The notes beneath the pieces were generated by a model. It made no database searches. It was not told the origin of the DNA and saw nothing but the letters and a program-made list of their open reading frames with translations. Of a DNA stretch of 64,000 bases, positions 11,961-24,505 are shown one piece after another; within the stretch, counting starts at the first letter, position 1, and each line of letters starts with the position of its first letter. This DNA is from Dendrocalamus latiflorus (lineage: Eukaryota; Streptophyta; Magnoliopsida; Poales; Poaceae), in the NCBI GenBank assembly GCA_017311315.1, contig CM029610.1:42610870-42674869 (forward strand), in the 5' to 3' direction. A program made the position numbers and the translations under genes.

Positions 11961-12349
11961 TTACCACTGTGAATATAAATTGAGCATAAGAAAATAAACC
12001 ACAAATGACATGGTCTCCTTTTACCGTGGTGTTCGGAGACTTGCCAGTCTCCCCTAGTCCATATTGAGGTTAGCCCAAACAAATCGGACCGACTCCACGA
12101 ATTAAGCCTTCCACCTCAAATCCACAAGTGGTAGCTCTTTCCCGCTCCAGGTAGGTGAGCTCCAACCTTTACAACTTTGCCAGGTCATCTCACAACCTTC
12201 TTTGAGAAGATCACCACGCACAATGCCTCCAAAGCCATCTAGGCGTCGGCAAACTCCAAGAGTAACTAGTCAAGCCCCTCGCTTGACACTCACCACGTGC
12301 AACGAATGCACAAGCTCAAATGGACACTAAGTCCACCTCTAGATGCAAC

Positions 12350-14092
12350 GTATGCAATCTAGATCCCTTCTCCGGTTGTACCTTCTTGGAGACAAAGACG
12401 AGCCTCCTTAGTGTTTTCCTCATCGATGCGGCAGTCAGAAGGACTTCCAACTTTTCGACTAGGTATTTCTACCCTGTCTTTAGCCGCTTGCATTTCTATT
12501 TCTATGACCCCTTCCATGGTCATAGTATTTGCAGCTTCGGCAGTAGCTTCTGTTGCTGTGGTGGTCATCTCTTCGACCACCATCCCCACCGCATATTCGA
12601 CTGTGGGCAGAGCTACCAGGGTCTTCTCAGCGGGAGCATCCTTAAGCAGTGGAGAAGCCAAACTAAAATCACAATAAGAGAAATAAGTTGGGATTTAAGA
12701 AGACAAAGGCAGTGAAAGTTATGCTTTTATTTTCATACATTGCTTTCGTAGCTTCAATATTAAATTTAGAAGAAACATTCCCAAAGATTAGTTTCTTCGA
12801 CTTCTTCTCTTTGACCATGTCTGGTCATACAAGAACATCTTCGACCATGTCTGGTCGAAAGTCTGGAGCAAGAGTTACTGCTCCCTCTTGCCCCTCGTAG
12901 TAGTCAAAACCAGTTTTGACCATTTGGAGGGCAGTCTCCTTTATGATCACAGGTTCTAATGCTGCAGCAGGCACCTTCACAAAAGATACAAAATTTTACT
13001 AGCCTTTCTTTTCGAGTTACTTGATAAAGCCTTGAGAAGCGTCTATTGAGTGAGTTTTGGTATCGTAATAGAAGGGTACCTTGATCTTGGGAGTTAGTTG
13101 CTTGAGTACGGCTGCCTCTATCTCATATGCGGTACTCATGTCCGCAAAGAACTATTGGATGGGGCCGGTCAGAGCAGCAGGAGGAAGGATAGTGTGGGGA
13201 ACGGAGGCACTCGTGCTCCCCTTCTTGTCGATAGCTTTTGTCAATTGACGCCTCTTGGCCAGAGGAGCCTTAGCTTTCTCTGTCTCTTCTTCGATAACCA
13301 TCAGTTCGACCCCTTGGCCTTTATAACGGTTATTCATGCCTATGTTGTGAGGGAAAGGAGAATACTATTTAGTCATTCTCTACGACTATGTTAGCCTAAA
13401 GATGAAGTTGATCTTTTGATTACCTTTAGGTATTCTTCTTTCTCTTTGGCAGATATGTCCACGAGAATACGAGGAGCCTCCACTTTGAGTAGCGGAGCTT
13501 TTCGCAGACAAGCTTGACCCAGGAGTCAATTCCCCCCTAATCAATATTTTTCATACAGATGAAGTGGTCAGTGCATAATGCTCAGAATCTAATTACGAGA
13601 ACGAATACGATGATTACTTACTGTCATCATAGTCTCTGTTCGTATCTTTGGCTCCCGAGTATATCCACATGGGATGTGCTCATTGCTTCAAGGGGTTAAT
13701 ACGACGCGTGATGAAATCCTTCATCACGTGCCATCCAGTGAATCCCTGGTCTCTTAGCTCTTTGATGGTTGAAATGTAAGGGCTATTTTTGTTGGTCATC
13801 TCTCAATAGAACCATGTCTTCTTCCATTTCAACCATGAATACCAAGTGAACATCTGGATGTATTACTCCGTTTGGCCATCATGGAGCTTCAAACCACAGC
13901 TCCCAGCAACTCTGGCTTGCTGGCTCATTTTGTAGTAATACCGAGAGAGCTCAAGATCCAGAGGGATTTCCATATAAGCTTCACACAGGTACACGAATAC
14001 ACTAAGCATGGTAATAGAATTAAAAACCAAGTTTACCAATTCGACCTCGAAGTATTCAAGCCTGATTGTGAGAAAGGGGTGAGCTGGAAGAC
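12350..14092 (-). pseudogene. Antisense ORF of Tat-type element, downstream part
   Basis: Read on the minus strand, the bases just below 14092 continue the protein interrupted at 17992. After the duplicated AAGAC target the frame gives LPAHPF...LEYF...FVYLCEAY...YYYK, the signature of the plant 'putative gypsy type transposon' domain (Pfam PF04195 as I recall it). Further along the strand are low-complexity, Ala/Thr/Glu-rich frames (12359-12661) and a KR-rich frame (13152-13337), like the variable tail of such proteins. Stops occur from about 13870 on, so it is decayed. Such antisense ORFs between pol and the 3' LTR are known from Tat-lineage elements such as Grande. Confidence 0.6.
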
Positions 14093-17000
14093 TGTCAGAC
14101 CCGGATTTTTCAATCCGAATCTACTGTGTCTCACTGCACTAATCCCTGGATCAGTAGTTAGTGCACACAGGTACATTGCTGAACCATGACATACATCGCA
14201 TAATAATGTTACAGGGTTGAAATACACCACATCGGGTGATTGTTTACATAAGGGCCGTTTTGGCCAAATGTCATCATTACAAACACGCAGCGGAATAATT
14301 AGCAAAAGTAGACCCAAATCCATAGGCAAGCGGCCAGTAGGGTAATGTGTACAATATATGCTACCAAGGTCCTGGCAACATAAATGTACACAACGCCTAA
14401 AGTCTACTTGTCTAGGCCTAGCCACCGAGGCCTACGCCTTAATTATCGCCTTTGCTTCTGTCGACGTTGGCGGGGGCCTCCTCATGGGCGTAGTGTTCTT
14501 GAACTCCTGTTTCTGAATTGTATCACAAGAGCGAGAATGAGCACTCCGACCCCGTGCTCAGCAAGATAACACACAGAATGCAATATTTAACATGCCTGGC
14601 TAATCAAAGGATGGCTTGGGCTCATTTTATTTTGCGGAGAGTGCTTTTGAATACAATTATAGGAAAATCCCTGAGACCTAGCAATTTTAAACTCAAAACT
14701 TATGTTTATAAAGTAAGTTGATCTTATAATTGACACAGATTCCATCCACCATTACATGGCATCTGCGCCATATAGCATCTTTCAGCGTTATAGCCGCTTA
14801 ACATACCACTGGGATAACTCCCAGGACAATTCCAAACCAGGGCAGTCCTTCGCCCTTAAATTTTCCCATTCCCAGTTTCCAATGTTTTTAAAACAGAATT
14901 ATATCCAGTTAAGTTCCCATGTCTGCCCATGACCGTGGGCACGACTATTCGAATAGTTTTGACTCTGCAGAGTTTGTACACTTTCACCACAAGAGACAAT
15001 CAACTCGTTGCCCCACACGATTCCTTAGACGTGTGGTCGAGCAGACCATCACAGTGACTTTTCAAAGTATCTAGTCCTTTCTCCCATCTCACATTATGGG
15101 TGACCGCCCATTTGCGATGGGTCCCATCTGTGCGCGGGATGTTTTCCCCAGACTCTAACGCAGCTCGGGCTCCTACTTCCCGCAACGTTAGGAAAGCGGG
15201 AAAACTTCACCCCCCACTGGTGTCCCTTCAGGCCCCCTTGCCATAGCATAACCCCATCAATCCACTACCAGTGAGATGAGTCCGGGATTTCGATAAGTCT
15301 ACTTAGCCAAGTTGTATTTTACATACTTGTGGTTGTACTGTTTTACACGGGTTGACATGACAAGATTCAGTCCTTAAGGTTACCCGGATGGTTCTACCAC
15401 ATTTCACATTCTGTGCATCCACTGCACCACATACCAGCCCCCAAACCATCCATCCAGGTGTTTAAGCAATTTTAGGATTTTCCAGAGGTGAAATATTGTG
15501 TCCACTTACTACAGTCATTCCATCCATGACTGACCCCAAATCATATCTTTCTTTTGCAAGTGTTGCTTTTGGGGCAGCTATGTACCCCCGTTACATCTAG
15601 CAATACTAAGCATCGCATTATTTATTTGGACTTACTGATAAAAAGCTATGATAGTATAAGTTTTGCTAAGGCGACAAGGTTCACGTGTCCAGATATTTCA
15701 ACGGATCATTATAAGCAAGCATTACAGTGGGCGTGTAACTATCATTTCTGGAAATGAACATATTTTACCACATGAAATAACAGCATGCATGTTGATATTT
15801 AAAAGAAATTACTTTGCAAAAACGTAGGTTCAAAATGATCAAGGTGTTAACTCGCCTTGGTCACAGGAATCGGGTTCTTGATGATCTTGAACTCCTAAGG
15901 TTGCTGCCTCGGCTTCCTCCTCCTGAGCCTCGTATGCTATATAATCGTGCGAATACCCAAATAAAAGAAAAGCAACCAATCACTCAAAATATCACCAGAA
16001 AATCAAGTAAACTCCAAAAATTATGGTTCTGGTTCCATTAGATAGATATGGAATTTAGACAAATTTAGAAATTTGTTTCATTCAATTTGGAGCTAAAATG
16101 AAGAAGTTATAGCCAGTCAAAGTTCTCTGTTTTTAGTCAATTCCAAAAATTACTAAATTTTGACATGTGGGGCCCACTGTCAGCCTCTATTCATTTTAAT
16201 TTTTCCATTTTATTTTCTTTTTCATTCTTTGTTTCTCTGACATGTGGGGTCCACCTGTCAGTCAGCGAAAATAAAAGAATCGCTCGACCGCGGGCGCGGA
16301 GCCAGGGCTCGAACGCGCGCCGCGGGAACGGGGGGGAGAAGAGATTAACGCAGATAACCGCTCGGTCGTCCGAGCCTTTCTTACCCTATAAGGGTAATTA
16401 ACCCTTTTGAGGTGGCTGTGGAGGGTGCCGAGCAGAGGAGGAAGAAGGCGATGGCGACGGCGGCGAGAGGCGGCCAGAGAGGTGCGGGCGTTCGGTGAAA
16501 TGCGATCCTCGAGGTGCGTGGAAGGCGATGGTGCGGTCGCCCGGGGCTGAGGAAGTCCGAAGGTGGGTCGGCAGCGTACGGTGGCGGCGGTTGAGAACGG
16601 CTCTCGGTGACGGCGAGGTACGGGCAATGGGAAGCTCGGGCGAGGCCGGGGATGGCTTCGCGGTGCTTCGGAGATGGTGTGGGCGAAAGGGATTGGCTTT
16701 TGGTGGCTCGGGTCGAGAGATTGCGCGGGCGGCCGGAGTTGGGGACGATGAGGGCTCGCCGGCGATTGAGTGGATTTGGGCGCGATTGTTTGCTGGAGAA
16801 CGAAGCTGGCGAGGTGTGGAGCTCAATGGGGGTCCACGCCCTTTTATACATGCGCGGAGGAGAGCTGGCAACGGGCGGCGCCCGTGCGGTTGCGTCGGAG
16901 CTGGTGGCGGAGGCAGGTAGGGCTGCAGGCGGCGTTAATGCAGGTCTTGACCGTGAAGACATATTGCACGCCTACGCCCTCGGGGTGGTTGCCTCTGCGC

Positions 17001-17991
17001 AGCTGCTTCCCTCCTCCTTTTGCCCGCGTGAAATGGCAGCGGATCGGCCGGGCGAAGCGACGCAGCGGGGAAAAGCCTGGGGCGGTGGCGTCAAGTCAAG
17101 GGCGACGGGAGGGGCGCAGGCTTTCCACCTGGGCAACGGGGTGACGCGGCGGGGCGAGGCTGTGCATGCGCGCCACGGGGAGCAAAAGCTCTGCCCGTGG
17201 TGCCAACGCGCCCGCGCGGGAGAGAAAAGGGAGCGGGACGACGAAGCTGACAGGGCGGGCCCATCGGTCAGCGGGAGAGGGGAGAGGAAAGCGCGATGGC
17301 GCGGATGAAGCCGTGTGGCGGAGAGGGTCGATCGGGCGGCCGGTGCGGTTTAAGTGAGGGAAACGGAGGAGATCGGCCGAGGCGATCGGGCGGCTGAGAG
17401 AGATGCCAGAGGCGGACGGGCCGGATGGGCCGAGGCGCGCGGAAGGGGGAATTCGCGGCCGTCCACGCGGCGAGCGGGGGTAAGGGAAAGGCGGGATCCG
17501 CCTGGCGACGTGGCTCAATCCCACCCGTCCAGGTGTCGGACGGAGGGCGGTGGATTTTCTGATTTCTTTTTGGATTTTAAGTTTTGCTTTTAGAAATTAC
17601 CAGAAAATCCCAATAAGTCCGGAAAAATATGAAAATGCTTCCAAAAATTCTAGGAAAAATTCTCAGAGGTTCCTGGTAATATTCTGGACTTAATAAAAAT
17701 ATTTCCAACTAAAGTTGGTATTTATTTTACTTACTTCCCTTATTTTTCATGCCATTGTTTTTCCAAAAATAATATTCTATGCCCTAAATCCAATTTCTTT
17801 ATTTACTTTTATGGATCATCTTTTCAGATTCTTGTTTACAATTGTTTGTCTTTTTCTTTTATTAATTCTTTAATTTCTGGAACCTTAGCCAAATTCAAAA
17901 AAGCATCGAAAAATCCAAATCCAAATGGAATACATTGCAAAAGTAATTCAAAATCCCCTCATTTTCTAATCCCAATTTTTGGGATGTTACA
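14093..17991 (-). mobile_element. Solo LTR, 3.9 kb, TSD AAGAC, nested
   Basis: On the minus strand it starts TGTAACATCCCAAAAATTGG and ends CCGGGTCTGACA, the familiar terminal style of large grass gypsy LTRs. A perfect 5-bp duplication AAGAC flanks it (14088-14092 and 17992-17996). No internal domain, primer site or second LTR copy lies between the ends, so it is best read as a solo LTR left by recombination. It contains an AT-rich half (14200-16260) and a GC-rich island (16270-17560) that produces long but meaningless ORFs on both strands. Motifs such as gacatgtggggtccacctgtca near 16240-16262 are typical of grass LTRs. It inserted into the antisense ORF of the surrounding element and is therefore younger than it. 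Confidence 0.85.
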
Positions 17992-18183
17992 AAGACGAAG
18001 GCCACACTCACAATATGCCCGGAACACCGAGATTTGTCCAATCTCCCTTGATGGCCAGTTTTGTCTAGTAGCTTCAATCCACTTCATGAATTTCCACGGA
18101 GGAATCTTCTTAGCATCCTTCAATGCCCTCAATTTTGCATTATCCATCTCCGACACCAACCAACTGGACGATGGCTTAGTCAT
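17992..18183 (-). pseudogene. Antisense ORF of Tat-type element, N-terminal part
   Basis: Minus-strand frame from an ATG at 18183 (MTKPSSSWLVSEM...) through EIGQISVFRAYCECGLRL, where the nested LTR begins. The 'VFxAxxExGxxLPxHPF' pattern resumes across the insertion at 14092. The frame is open until the insertion point, so the ORF was still readable when the LTR arrived or decayed only mildly. Confidence 0.65.
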
Positions 18184-18574
18184 TTTCCCGAGTGATTGGT
18201 TTGGATTTGAAAGAAATTGAAGGAACAAGTCGGTTTGGTCAGCGGCAGAAAGCTCGAAGCATATCGAAGCAGAAGGCGAAGTAAAGAGACCTAAAAGTTA
18301 CCCCGAGGTAAGTTTTTATAACCATGTGAGTCAATTACCCATCTCAGGAACTGAACGGTTATCTTAGGGACCTCTTCGACGGACAGATTGGCAGAAATCG
18401 ATTGGAATTTATCTGTTTGAAGTTCGTCTGTCTTCACAACACAAGTGAAATGACCTTATTAACCAAGATCACTTCTGATTGAAGAGAGTGGAAAAGGTTT
18501 TGCTTTCGATCATCTTTCGTCTACGATCTCACTTTCTCAAGTAAGTTACTTTCACTTGAAGTTAAGTGTGTAGA

Positions 18575-19366
18575 TGATGAGGATATTATGATCTTTAAAT
18601 TATTACATTATTATATTATCTGAGTATACCCCTTATCGATAAGGGAGAAATTTCACATGGTAGTCGTAAGTACTTCTACGACCATATGGTCGTAAGTCTT
18701 TCTACGGCTACATGGTTGTAAGTCCTTCTACAACTACTCCTTAGTCGTAAGTTCTTTTATGAGCACTTCTTAGTCGTAAGTTCTTCTTTGACTATTTCTT
18801 AGTCGTGAGTTGTTCTGCGACCACCATGTGGTTGTGGACCTTTCTGCAACTAGTTTATCTCTAACTAGCTTGTCTACGATGACTTACTACATCGTGGGTC
18901 CATATAACAAGGTGGTTAGAATGTGCGTTTATTCCTAAATAATCGTACATGATTTCTCTCTGACAATAACCGTCGCATAACGAATGGGCCATCACGTCTC
19001 CCTGACAAATAAATTCCATCGAACTGTTATCTCCCGAAGTATTAAGGCATCTTTTGGCGCGGGACAACGACCCTCGTTTCACCGACTATATAAAGATTGA
19101 TATCGAAAAGAAGGGGGGACAACAGCGGAGATCAAAACACATCAGATCAAAGTATAGTGCAAGGCGTTTCGTATTAAATTCTCTGTTGTAAACAGTTCTC
19201 TGAGCAATAGCCACACATGACGTAGGGTTATTATTCTCTCAGGAGAAAGTTCAAACCTATATAAAAATTCCTGTGTCTCTACTCTACATGATCATAATCT
19301 AAGTCTTCAAGAGCTTTTTCTGAATCCAAATAAATTATACATAAAATCAATATTAAAATACCGCCA
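18575..19366 (+). repeat. 3' LTR of Tat-type element
   Basis: 792 bp, longer than its partner because the tagtcgtaag/ctacgacca block (about 18660-18850) has roughly one extra unit. It contains the same ctatataaag promoter motif (about 19085). It is followed by the CTGCT duplication at 19367. Confidence 0.85.
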
Positions 19367-19371
19367 CTGCT

Positions 19372-20400
19372 TTATTTGATGTGCATCTGTTCTCTTAAAT
19401 AGTACTCCGTGCATTGTTGGGTTACACACATCCAGTGACATTGTTTTTCTTATTTCAGTACGTAGTACACTAACACAGCGGTTTACATGTAAACTAGCAA
19501 CTAACGATGGATGATACACCAAAAGGAATCCTTAACAACACGGCAAAGAGTTAACAGAGCAACGTGGCATGTAATGCGTGGCCATGACGACACCACAGCC
19601 ACGTGGAATATTTTTGTCCTCGTGAAAAAGGGACTATGAGAAAACCGAAAGCTTACTCCAATTGGGACCCATGTTTCGTTTTTCTTAACTCGATCGAACC
19701 ATCTCCTTTTTCTTCTTCGTATGTTTTTCCGCAGCTTCTTAAAATATACTTACAAAATTTTGGTCGAAAGGTACCCTGTTGACGAAGACAGTACTTCAAA
19801 GATGAGTAGTCTTACCTCTCTCTCTCCTAACATCACTTAGATTTCGTTTTTGGAACACTCTAAACGGCGGATGCTTGCTAACTTAAAAAGCTAAAAACTA
19901 GAAAAAAAAAACAGAAGCCAAAATTATTTGGGACGGAGCCAGTTACCTAGTGCTGTTAAAAGTAACCAAACATGATGAAAAAGTAAGCAGGTACTTAAAT
20001 TTGCAAATCGTTTTGCAGAAGTAGAAAAGGTTAAAGGCAAGTGTTTAGTTAAAGATCGATACGGGATCCTCCAAATAAACAACAAAATACTCCAATCGTC
20101 TGGTATACTGTTATTGATGTAAGGGTTACAACGACGTAATCTAGTTTATGTTAATGAGTACCTACTTTCAATTGTCAGCCTGGACATATGCACCAAATGC
20201 TAGCCTATTTAAATTTAGAGTAAATTTCATAAAACTCTAAGTTTTGCTGTCCGAATTACACAAAACCACATGATTTTTGACATGTGACATATAATCCCAT
20301 GTATTATGGTATTGCAGTTTCACAAAACCCCCACCTCTGGCAAATTGACCTCGACGACTTGCTCCAAGAGTTGGTGCTTCGTTGTGGTGACCACAGCGCC
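19372..20400. other. Intergenic, no recognised gene
   Basis: AT-rich, with no ORF of note. Bases 20216-20340 resemble a short fold-back type repeat (agagtaaatttcataaaactc...). Nothing else is seen. Confidence 0.5.
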
Positions 20401-20404
20401 GACC

Positions 20405-20890
20405 ATGGGCGGCAAGAAGAAGGGGATATGGAGCTGGAAGCCTATACGTGCACTATCGCACATCGGTATGAAAAGGCTTGGCTACCCCTTCTCAGTGGAG
20501 GTGGTGGAGGCACAGGGCCTACTGCCGTCCATGAACGGGTTGCGCCTCGTGGTGGCTACGTGCAAGAAGGAGACGCGCGACAGCGCCGTGCAGACCATGT
20601 TGTCCCATGTGCAGTAGGGCACGGCCGACTTCGAGGAGATGCTCTTCGTCTGGTGCCATCTCTACTACAGTGACAATGCTAGCATGTGTAAACCGCTCAA
20701 GTTCGAGCCCAGGCCATTCCTCCTATCTGCAGTCGCCGTAGACGCTCTGGAGCTCGACTTTGGTTAGAGCGTCGTGGATTTGAGCCTTCTTATGAAGGAG
20801 TCCACGGACAAAAGCCAGCAAGGAGAGCTCAAGCCGGGAAGGCAAAGGGACATGGTGTTCTCGCTCGCCGGGAAGGCGAAGGGTGGCGAA
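20405..20890 (+). pseudogene. PMI1/PMIR-type C2-domain protein, pseudogene fragment
   Basis: One reading frame gives GGKKKGIWSWKPIRALSHIG, then FSVEVVEAQGLLPSMNGLRL, KKETRDSAVQTM, FEEMLFVWCHLYYS, LKFEPRPFLLSAVAVDALEL and KESTDKSQQGE. This is the N-terminal 'NT-type C2' domain of the plant PLASTID MOVEMENT IMPAIRED1 and PMI1-related family, which acts in chloroplast and nuclear positioning. Two in-frame TAG codons interrupt it: one after SHVQ (probably Gln to stop), and one after LELDFG, where the family usually has a basic residue. The match ends at about 20890 within GKAKGGE, and the rest of the gene (usually several hundred more residues) is absent. The start is not meaningful: the sequence before about 20400 does not match. 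A dead, truncated copy, possibly transposon-carried. Confidence 0.75.
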
Positions 20891-20929
20891 AGAAGAGAAA
20901 CAAAAGCATGTTATTCGGTGTTTCATTTT

Positions 20930-21110
20930 TACAGCTTATAATTTATAGTTTTTTCTCAAACAAATAAAAAGAACAATTTTTTATTGTTTTTTGAAATGAT
21001 TTATCATAATAGATTTTTTAAAACAGCATAGTAATATTTAGTTTATTCACATAAATACCTACTTTACAAACAAAAACCATCCGCTACATGCACAAGCCAT
21101 CAGCCGCAGC
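20930..21110. mobile_element. Dispersed AT-rich MITE-like repeat, copy 2
   Basis: Shares with 30130-30325 the core tttgaaatgatttatcataatagattttttaaa and the ending of 'catcagccgcagc'. It directly follows the PMI1-like pseudogene. Boundaries are approximate. Confidence 0.45.
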
Positions 21111-24100
21111 GGCTAGTCGAAGCATCTCTCGCTGTCTTTTTCTCCCTTTCTTTCCAGATTCAAACCCTGTTTCCTTTGCTTTTCCAAGCTCGCCATCGGC
21201 AAGCAAAGTATCTATTCTCATTCCCCCGTCATCCTCTGCGGCTTTGCCTGTGTGCATTTGTCAGGCTTGGCGTCAGTCGGTTGAATTGTGCGTACCACGC
21301 ATCCCACTGCTTGCCTTGCTCGCTTGCGCCTGGAGTGATTTCCGAAGCGCGGACGTTTTTGGCGCCCTTCGGCGCGCAATTGCCGGAAGTGATCGTGCTT
21401 TTTTTTTTCTTAATTTGGCCTCATGACGCGTTGCCCTTCCGTGTGAGACGTGTGGCGTGGACCCGGACCGCGCGAGACGTCGTGGCGTGGCCAGGTAGCA
21501 CGTGAGGACGGGTGGCGCGCTCGGGCGCCGCACGATGGCACGAGGAGGGTGGCGCCACGAGGGGTGGCCGTGGCAAAAAAAATTAAGGAAAGAAGTTACA
21601 CTAATTTTGTGAGAAAATAATTCAAAAAATATTTTTTGTAGAGACTGAAGATTGAATATTTTTGTTAGTCGAGCATTTGGGAAATATTCATATTCCGTTA
21701 CCTCATTGACGACATAGAGGATACTTATGAACGTGTCCTAAACATCAATCTTCAGCAGATTGTCCATAAGCTCAACTATTTCTCATTCAAATGTTGTACG
21801 TGGAACGCGTGTCCTCACTTGTACTTGAAAGAATGTTAAACCCATCTAGGGGTCTTTGACCAGTGAACCCTGACCCAACCTAGAAACTGTGCAGGAAGGA
21901 CCATCCGCCCCATTGCACAGAGGCGTAGCCTGACTCCTGTTGAGTGCAGATGAGCAAGCAGCACATACTCTTATCAGTTCAGCAATATAAATCCGAAACA
22001 CATATACGAGAGATATATTATTTAAATAATTTTTAATAAAATTATATTATATTTATCTCTAATAAAAAAAATAGTACTATATTTTATATAATACAAACAA
22101 CTATGGTCTAATTTTATTAATTATTATTTAACTAACAAACTTCCAAAGTATGTGTGCAGAACTCGTATAACGTGACGGAGGGACTAGTACGCTAGATTAG
22201 ACCACCCTAGCTACAGTAATAGAAGACCATGGCATGCAGAGCACTAGAGCAGAGCAGAGGGCCATGACTCCATGAGCAGCCGAATGCAGCCAGCCAGGCC
22301 CAGGCAGCAGCCAAGCACACAACAGCACTGACCAACCTTTCGGTCCTCCTGGTGCTTGGTGCGTGTCCCCAAGCTAAGCTACCGTGCCTTGGCGACACGC
22401 CTCGCACTGTAGGTGAGGCCACGCGCGTGGGCGCGTACGTGCTGGTCCGGGCCGGAGCCTAGCGGCTGCTATGTCGGCCGGCAGCGGCGCCCCCGCGCGC
22501 GTCGGACGTTTCGTGCTGCCGGCGGCGTGTCATCTCGACCGGTCGCGCGGCACGCGCACGAGAAAACGTTGCCGCGGAGCAAATTCGGCGGGGCGGCGCG
22601 CGTGAAACAACGGTGCCGGGTGGGCAGTTGGAGCCGCGCGTGGCCAACTTTTTCCACGCGCCGGCGTGGCGCGTGTCGGCAGCCAAGCCCCGCCGTCACG
22701 GTGGCTCGCAGGTCTCATTTGACTCGATCGTAATCTGCCGTCTGCCAGATTCGTGTGCTAGCTAGCTAGCCTCCGATGTCCTCGAGTCCCCGTTCTCCAT
22801 GTCAAGCCTACACCACCACAGTCCACAGGTCTGTTAGCATCCTCACCACGACCCGTGGTGTGTCGATGGATAGTCACGTTACTGCTAGCCGAAACCCACA
22901 CGGGGGGCCAGGTTGGCCGGGAGTCACCTATACTTCATCGTGCGCAAATTAACTAAGGCGTGCGTGCGTGGTGGTGGTCGGTTCACCTGGTCGCTGCTGT
23001 GATGCGCCGCACCGCGCCGCGTCGTGATCAAACGGGCGCACACCGTCTCGTTCAGATTTTGTCCACCAGAAGACCAAACCCCCCGTGCGCGATCGATCTA
23101 GATGCCAGTCGAGACGGAACAGCAACAGACAGTGAAAGGTTCTGGTCACGCTCGCGTAACCAGCCATCGATCGGGTTGGTTGCGAGTCGCTGCTCGGCAG
23201 GTCGTTTCACATCTTTGACCAGAGCATGCGTGTGTCGATCGAACACATGGAGCTTTTTTCAGCACACGATATGATTAAGGTGGTGCTTAAGTTGGCTTAT
23301 GGTTTTTGTTCTTGGGTTTTTTTGCTATTGTTCAGTATTGTTCGAGGTTTTTTCTCTATAGCTACTGTAAATATTTTTAACGTAATTAAATTTAAATTAT
23401 TTAAAAAAACAGGTTCTCTCATCATGAAAAATATAAAGTAATATGGAAAAAAGAAAAGACAAAAAAGTCTGAAAATACTGAAAACCCAAAAAAAACAAAA
23501 TTAAGAAGTTAGAAGCAAAGCTAAAGCGGAATTGAGCAGGACAAGATCTCGATTCCAATTCTACTCTGTGCATTTTTCCAATGCCATACCTCTCGTATCA
23601 CTGATAGTAGTTCTTTTGCGCGAGAATCATCTCCTCCAGGCGCGTAATCCGTTGCAGAAAACAACAATATATAACTCAAATCTCAACCGTCGACCTTTGT
23701 CCTTATGCATAGGAGAGAAACGACATGCGTTTCATCATCTCTATGTTACGCATTACTCCGATCCATAGGAACGACAAACGACTTCTAATATGTTTCACGG
23801 GGAGAAGAACGAGACTCGCAACCGCCGCAGGTCAGGTTCTTGGTGTCCAGATCAAATCAGCACAGAGATGTAGAAAGAATCGATCAACAGTAGATATCGA
23901 ACGCGATTTCAAACATCAACAGTAGACAGCGAACGCGATTTCAAACAGTGTTGAGTAAGAGTAATTTGTCGTTGTCTTAATCCGATCGCAATCCATGCCT
24001 GGTATCTTGGGCTGGCTGGCAACCTGTCACCATCTCGGCAAAAGAGTGCGGTTTTTGTGTTGAATACAAGCACTAACCTGCCCGTTTTCTGGTCCTTTCT
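21111..24100. other. Intergenic, no recognised gene
   Basis: GC-rich patches (21430-21580, 22380-22740, 22950-23240) generate many overlapping ORFs without recognisable domains. AT-rich stretches are at 21590-22150 and 23270-23520. A 32-bp tandem duplication (caacagtagat/catcgaacgcg type) is at about 23886-23949. No RNA gene is seen. Confidence 0.5.
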
Positions 24101-24104
24101 TTTC

Positions 24105-24295
24105 AGCATATATTTTATAATTTTTTTAATAAATAAATGAGATATTTTTCCATTGTTCTTTTAAAACGGCTTATCGAGACAGTCTTTTTAAAGAATTTTA
24201 TCGGCATTTAGTTCGTTCGCATAAGTATTCACCTTAGGGGCAAAAGCTATCAGCCATAACCATAACCCATCATCTATAGTCGAAAAAAACCTCTC
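24105..24295. mobile_element. Dispersed AT-rich MITE-like repeat, copy 3
   Basis: Related to copies at 1640, 20930 and 30130: aataaataaatgagatattt, then ggcttatcgagacagt, then ttcgcataagtattcacc. Ends are not defined. Confidence 0.4.
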
Positions 24296-24505
24296 TACCC
24301 CATCTGAGTGACGCTGATTTCTGCAACTGCTTCTTTACTAAAAAGAGATGTACTGCTCCACCGTTTGGAACGTTCGATTCTCGAAGGGATTCTAAAAGAT
24401 TTAAGCAATTTCCTGCAAAATATCTATGAAATTCATGTGTTACAATGTTTCTGAGCCATCTGAATATCTGATTATGCGAGTGACTATTCGATCATGCTGC
24501 CAGTA

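Larger units (their letters stand above)
9539..19366 (+). mobile_element. Degenerate Tat-type Ty3/gypsy LTR retrotransposon, TSD CTGCT
   Basis: LTRs at 9539-10300 and 18575-19366 start TGATGAGG, end CA, and align along their whole length with indels. A perfect 5-bp target duplication CTGCT flanks the element (9534-9538 and 19367-19371). A primer-binding-like TGGTGCCGTCTGTGGGG follows the first LTR by two bases. Without the nested solo LTR the internal region is only about 4.4 kb. It holds a broken gag-like segment on the plus strand and an antisense ORF related to the 'putative gypsy type transposon' domain on the minus strand. I see no protease, reverse transcriptase, RNase H or integrase, so it was probably a non-autonomous member (Dasheng-like organisation) mobilised by a relative. 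LTR divergence indicates an old insertion. Confidence 0.85.

Noticed and set aside
16381..17524. Long GC-rich ORFs (up to 233 residues) on both strands
   Set aside because: They lie inside the solo LTR, overlap on both strands, and have the Arg/Pro/Ala composition of random GC-rich frames with no recognisable domain.
22413..23274. Overlapping GC-rich ORFs
   Set aside because: Several frames on both strands with Arg/Ala/Thr bias, no domain, no splice pattern.
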